Assembly (NCBI RefSeq): GCF_006517175.1
Contig: NZ_CP041186.1
Coordinates: 4,057,074 to 4,121,073 of the forward strand
Length of the DNA stretch: 64,000 nt
Origin: Persicimonas caeni
GTDB lineage: Bacteria; Myxococcota_A; Bradymonadia; Bradymonadales; Bradymonadaceae
Reading direction: 5' to 3'
The notes beneath the pieces were generated by a model. That model did not search any database and was not told the origin of the DNA. It saw only the letters and a program-made list of their open reading frames with translations. Each line of letters starts with the position of its first letter. The stretch's first letter is position 1. The position numbers and the translations under genes were made by a program. Below, piece after piece: positions 60,507-64,000 of this stretch.

Positions 60507-60932
60507 GTGGATGACATCTTGCCCGACGACCTGCCACACCGACAGGTCGAGCGGTGGTGGCGCTCCTTGGTGACCGTTGAACGCTTCGCTTCCCGCGAGC
60601 TGCTCCTGCACCCAACCCTCGAGTTCGAGGGCACCCACACACGATGGGCGTTCGAGTGCAGCTCAGGAGAAGGCGGTACCTTGGATTGTGATGTTCCGTT
60701 TCCGTCCGGCCAACCAGATAGCACTTACGAGGTGGCGGTCGAATTCGCTTTGCGGTCGCCGGTAGCCACTCGGTTTCCTCATTCAAGACGCCCGGGCCCA
60801 CTTCATAGCAAGGCTGTACCTTTCCGACCTCGTAATCGACCATGGCAGGTGCCGCTCGATTCTCCTCCGAGCGCCGCTTATCCTGACGCTGCTGGATCCT
60901 GCCGAGGTTGTATGACTCGCTACTCGGACTGA
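60507..60932 (+). pseudogene. Possible gene remnant
   Basis: In the otherwise gene-free stretch 60331-60975, the plus-strand frame from GTG 60507 reads protein-like for about 80 codons ('DDLPHRQVERWWRSLVTVER', 'LHPTLEFEGTHTRWAFECSS') and then turns Pro/Arg-rich. There is no ribosome site. It may be a decayed gene, or a real small protein with a misplaced end. A minus-strand frame over the same bases looks less natural. Confidence 0.3.
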
Positions 60933-60975
60933 GGAGCTGGAAGAATCATCGACGTTACTTCAGACGGAGCCGAGA

Positions 60976-61395
60976 ATGACTGACCACAAACGCTGGGAAA
61001 ATACCCGTGATGCATGGGTTTGGGCTGAAAACGATGACCTGCCGGGGCGTGACGACAAGCGTGCCGACTTCCTGAGTTTTAAGCCTGAGGAGTGGATGGG
61101 CGATGCTTTCGACCAGATTGAAGCTGCTGTGATCTCCATATCGTCACGGGTGGACCGGCATGGGGACACGTTGTCCTGCTGGACGGATCGTGGCGAGAAC
61201 CTCTCGGTGCGGATCTGGCAAGCACCTTTCCCGTCACCTCCAGGTATCGAAGCGCGCATCGCGTGGTCGGTCGATGAAGATGGCCGCTGCGAGTCTGGCG
61301 AAACCGATGTCCAGCCTGACGACCCGTTTTCTCGGATTCGTGAGCATGTGATGGAGGAGATCGCCAGCGGCCTCGCCCGACTACGTGACAGGTGA
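60976..61395 (+). CDS. Hypothetical protein, 139 aa
   Basis: ATG 60976. Acidic, Trp-rich soluble protein ('DHKRWENTRDAWVWAENDDL', 'FLSFKPEEWMGDAFDQIEAA', 'IEARIAWSVDEDGRCESGET'). No signal peptide and no family recognised. It is convergent with the helicase-HNH gene and the two coding ends overlap by 15 bp, which suggests a tight, possibly functional pairing in the accessory segment. Confidence 0.65.
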   Translation: MTDHKRWENTRDAWVWAENDDLPGRDDKRADFLSFKPEEWMGDAFDQIEAAVISISSRVDRHGDTLSCWTDRGENLSVRIWQAPFPSPPGIEARIAWSVDEDGRCESGETDVQPDDPFSRIREHVMEEIASGLARLRDR

Positions 61396-63966
61396 CGCCA
61401 CTGTCTCGCCCGCGTCGCTGCTCGCGCTGACCACCCTTTCACCCTGCACGTAGACTTCGATGCGCTTCGGAGCGGCCTTCAATTTGTGGTCGGCCCGGAT
61501 CTGGCGGGCCTTTTCGACCAACTTCGGGAGTCGCGGCTCCAGCCATTCGGAAGGATTGTTTGAGAATAGGTGGATCTTCCAGACCCGCAGCGCCTCGCCT
61601 CGCTGGCCAACTTCGACTCGGTCCACCGCATCGCTCTCGTAGAAGAAATTGATGACCCGAGCGAAGTAGCAGGACCACCACTTCGGATCCATCGCGTGGT
61701 CACGAATGTTTGGCGGGTATGCGTCCAGGCGCAATTCCGAAGTTGGAGCTTCGTTCCACGGGGTGGCGTGGACGCGAAAGTTGATGAAGTCGGTTCCCTT
61801 TACTTGGTTGCAGCGTTTGCACAGCGTCTGCGAGTTCTGGCGCGACGTGCTGCCGCCGTCGGAGTACGGGCGGATGTGGTCGATTTCCAATGAAGGGCGG
61901 TAGTCCCAGTCACAGCACAGGCATCGGCCCCGAGCCCGATTGATGATTTCGTCTTTCTCTTCCTCGGTTAGTTCAGGCGGCGGCGGTGCGACGACGGTCT
62001 TGTTGATCTCCGTTGGTGGTGTGTCGCTTCGCAGGCGTCGGTACGAAGCGTCGAAGGCGCTGCAGAAGTGCTCGAACGACGGGTAGAATCGTTTCCAGTA
62101 GCGATCGGCCTGGCCGTATTCTCGCCGAAGCAGGTCTTCCTCTTCGATTCGGTCGAGACGTTCCTGATAGACGTGCTGCGCGAGGACGTCGAGGTCGTGT
62201 TGGTCCCGGGCCTCGAAGGGAAAGAACTCGGGCCGGCGCCCGTCGCCCTGTGCCATGTGACGAGCCAGCGCCCTCAGGTTCGGTCGGATATTCGACATCA
62301 ACTCCTCGGGCGCATCTCCAAACCGCTCAGCCCACTGGTCGACATGCGAGGCGATGCGCTCCTCGACCCGGTCGACGTCTTCGGAGAGCAGCTCGTCGAC
62401 AAATACCTGCGGAAGATCCCGTGTCCATTCTTCGAGCAGGCCGTCGAATATTTCCTTTTGGTCCTCGTAGACGAGCAGCATTCGTCGGACCTGCTCGATG
62501 TTGTCGTGGTCGGCCCGCACCTCGTACTCGACACGGTACCAGCCTACGGGCAGCAACTCCGTGTACGGCACAGGGTTGATATTGATGCCGGTGTCCATCT
62601 GACGAGCGAGCCGTCGCACCAGCGCCACCGAAATCTGCTCGATAGGCGTACGTTCGGCGGGATCCCCGCCGGTTTCCAATCCACCGAAGATGTCTTCGAC
62701 GTCGGCCCAGTGGATGAGTTGGCGCCAGTCGTCGATGAACGAGACGATGTGAGCTTCGTCGGTACCGCCAAATCTCGGGCCACGCAGCGCCCGTCCGACC
62801 ATTTGGGTGAGCAGGATCGAACTCGTGGTCTTCCTGGTCAGGAACACAGTCTTCGCGTCCGGGACGTCCGTGCCCTCTGTCAGGATCCCGATGTTGACGA
62901 CAACATCGAGCTCGCCGTTCTTGAACGCCTCGATGACCTGGTCGTTGCTGTGGCGAGTCTTGTTCCGCTCCTCGGCCGTTCGCCCTCGCGGGTCGGTATG
63001 GGAAAAGACCGAGCCGGCCCGCACGCCGCGATCCTCGAGCATCTCCTCGAGCATGATGCACTGCGGCCAACGGTCGGCGAAGATGATGGTCTGCCCGTAC
63101 AGTGCCCGGTTCTGAGCGTAGTGGTCCGCGATGTGGGCGTTGCGCTCCCGGTTTTCCGCGAGCTGGGTGATGATCGACTCGGGCAGGTCTCGATTGGTGC
63201 GTGACCATCGCTCGTAGTCGGTGGCGTCGAAGGTGGGCGTGAAGTCGAGCGGGATGTCGTGGATCTTAGGCTGCGCGAGGACCCGGGCCGCCATCAGATC
63301 GTCGGCGGTGACCCGATAGATGATGCCCTGCGGAAACAACTCTCCTAGCCACCCACGCTTGCCCTCGTCGGTGTACGTGGGAGTTGCAGACATACCGAGA
63401 AGCTGCATGCGCGGGATCCGGTCACGCAGGGCGAGCAGCAGCCGGCGGTACGTGTTGGCCGGGGTGTGGTGGGCTTCATCGAAGACCACGAAGAGATCGT
63501 CGCCTGCGGCATCGATGAACTCTTCCAAGGCGTCCACGCCTCGTTTGTACGCACCTGTGATCGTCTGAATCGTCGCGATGACGACATCATCTCCCGGTTC
63601 GACGTGCCCGATGCGAAAGTGTCCAGGTGCCCCAGAAACCGTCCGCACGCTCACCTGCCGCTCCTCTCCGATCGCTTGCACGCCTTCCCCGAAGGCTTCG
63701 AACGCCTGCTCGAGAAGGTGGTGGGTATGAGCCAACCACAGCACTTTGCGACCCTCTCGAAGAGCGGTTCTTGCCAGGAACCGCGTGGCGATGAACGTCT
63801 TTCCTCCGCCCGTGGGGATGGAGAGCAGGGCGCCGGCTGCGTCGTCACGTTTGCCGTCGTACCACCGTTGTAGCGCGTCGAGCGCCTCTCGCTGGTGCTC
63901 GACCGGATGCTTGGTCGGGGAAACGCTCTTGGTGAGGTCGTATCGGGCGTACGCGTCGGTCATCAT
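61381..63966 (-). CDS. SF2 (DEAH) helicase with C-terminal HNH nuclease domain
   Basis: 861 residues; two ATG codons in tandem at 63966/63963, with the window ending 34 nt upstream. Helicase part (1-430): Walker A 'PTGGGKT' at 51-57, 'VVFDEAHH', motif III 'LGMSATPT', 'VVNIGILTEGTDVPDAKT' and motif VI 'QMVGRALRGPRFGG'. A ~250-residue helical middle follows. Residues ~670-720 form an HNH module: 'CLCCDWDYRPSLEIDHIRPYSDGG' (split here), 'CKRCNQVKGT', with zinc Cys pairs and the catalytic His. Helicase-nuclease fusions of this kind (type I restriction-like or stand-alone) are typical of anti-phage islands. Partner genes may lie beyond the window. Confidence 0.9.
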   Translation of the reverse strand: MMTDAYARYDLTKSVSPTKHPVEHQREALDALQRWYDGKRDDAAGALLSIPTGGGKTFIATRFLARTALREGRKVLWLAHTHHLLEQAFEAFGEGVQAIGEERQVSVRTVSGAPGHFRIGHVEPGDDVVIATIQTITGAYKRGVDALEEFIDAAGDDLFVVFDEAHHTPANTYRRLLLALRDRIPRMQLLGMSATPTYTDEGKRGWLGELFPQGIIYRVTADDLMAARVLAQPKIHDIPLDFTPTFDATDYERWSRTNRDLPESIITQLAENRERNAHIADHYAQNRALYGQTIIFADRWPQCIMLEEMLEDRGVRAGSVFSHTDPRGRTAEERNKTRHSNDQVIEAFKNGELDVVVNIGILTEGTDVPDAKTVFLTRKTTSSILLTQMVGRALRGPRFGGTDEAHIVSFIDDWRQLIHWADVEDIFGGLETGGDPAERTPIEQISVALVRRLARQMDTGININPVPYTELLPVGWYRVEYEVRADHDNIEQVRRMLLVYEDQKEIFDGLLEEWTRDLPQVFVDELLSEDVDRVEERIASHVDQWAERFGDAPEELMSNIRPNLRALARHMAQGDGRRPEFFPFEARDQHDLDVLAQHVYQERLDRIEEEDLLRREYGQADRYWKRFYPSFEHFCSAFDASYRRLRSDTPPTEINKTVVAPPPPELTEEEKDEIINRARGRCLCCDWDYRPSLEIDHIRPYSDGGSTSRQNSQTLCKRCNQVKGTDFINFRVHATPWNEAPTSELRLDAYPPNIRDHAMDPKWWSCYFARVINFFYESDAVDRVEVGQRGEALRVWKIHLFSNNPSEWLEPRLPKLVEKARQIRADHKLKAAPKRIEVYVQGERVVSASSDAGETVASPVT

Positions 63967-64000
63967 CCCATCCCAGAAGTCGGTGCGGTTTCAGCAAGCG

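Noticed and set aside
60430-60843. Minus-strand frames of 91 and 137 codons
   Set aside because: Arg/Ser-rich with unnatural composition; the plus-strand remnant over the same bases reads more like protein.

Overview
This window reads as a chromosome segment of a high-GC, Gram-negative predatory or social bacterium of the Myxococcota / Bradymonadales type. The evidence is indirect but consistent: many Asp-rich lipoproteins with a 'C-S-D' lipobox start, two MopE/thrombospondin-3 Cys-Asp repeat lipoproteins, Dickkopf-like Cys-repeat proteins, two Hanks-type Ser/Thr kinases, PEGA domains, a roadblock/LC7 protein, a choice-of-anchor D lipoprotein, and internal MYXO-CTERM-like tails. The species cannot be fixed from the sequence alone.

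Layout. 1-4.4 kb: a TPR protein cut by the window edge, mutM, an alpha/beta hydrolase and a TPR membrane protein. 4.6-11 kb: a signalling and envelope block with a PEGA Ser/Thr kinase, a cytochrome c-like lipoprotein, a Tat-exported superoxide-reductase-like lipoprotein, a Leu/Ile/Val-type binding lipoprotein and a zinc-ribbon Ser/Thr kinase. 11-27 kb: acs, a winged-helix/membrane protein, two tandem MopE-like lipoproteins, a Ycf46-type AAA+ ATPase, a PEGA protein, hutF and several lipoproteins, one of them a secreted nuclease-fold protein. 27.5-35 kb: housekeeping genes glmS, an HU/IHF gene, murJ, thiS-thiG-thiE, and a kce-kal lysine-degradation pair. 35-41.3 kb: an anchor-D lipoprotein, a CHAT-protease lipoprotein and a Cys-repeat lipoprotein. 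41.3-43.2 kb: a gene-poor repeat island with one four-helix-bundle (S23/IVP-type) gene between ~100-bp direct repeats. 43.2-50.1 kb: a GT39-like membrane glycosyltransferase, a roadblock protein, efp and a large TPR protein. 50.3-59.4 kb: one uninterrupted 3055-codon reading frame that looks like three lipoproteins fused in frame. 59.5 kb to the end: tRNA-Gly(CCC), followed by a lower-GC accessory segment with small unknown proteins and a large SF2 helicase-HNH protein of defence type.

Two patterns cut across the annotation. First, at least five gene-end spacers carry degenerate arrays with an exact 8-bp period whose two arms are mutually complementary, although the octamer itself differs from locus to locus. 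Second, palindromic or tandem repeat DNA has been taken into reading frames (thiE, the 5' end of the CHAT gene), and two internal 'sorting signal + lipobox' junctions lack stop codons in the giant frame. These, with the S23 repeat cassette, are the best candidates for undescribed biology. All functional statements are from reading the sequence; no search was run.
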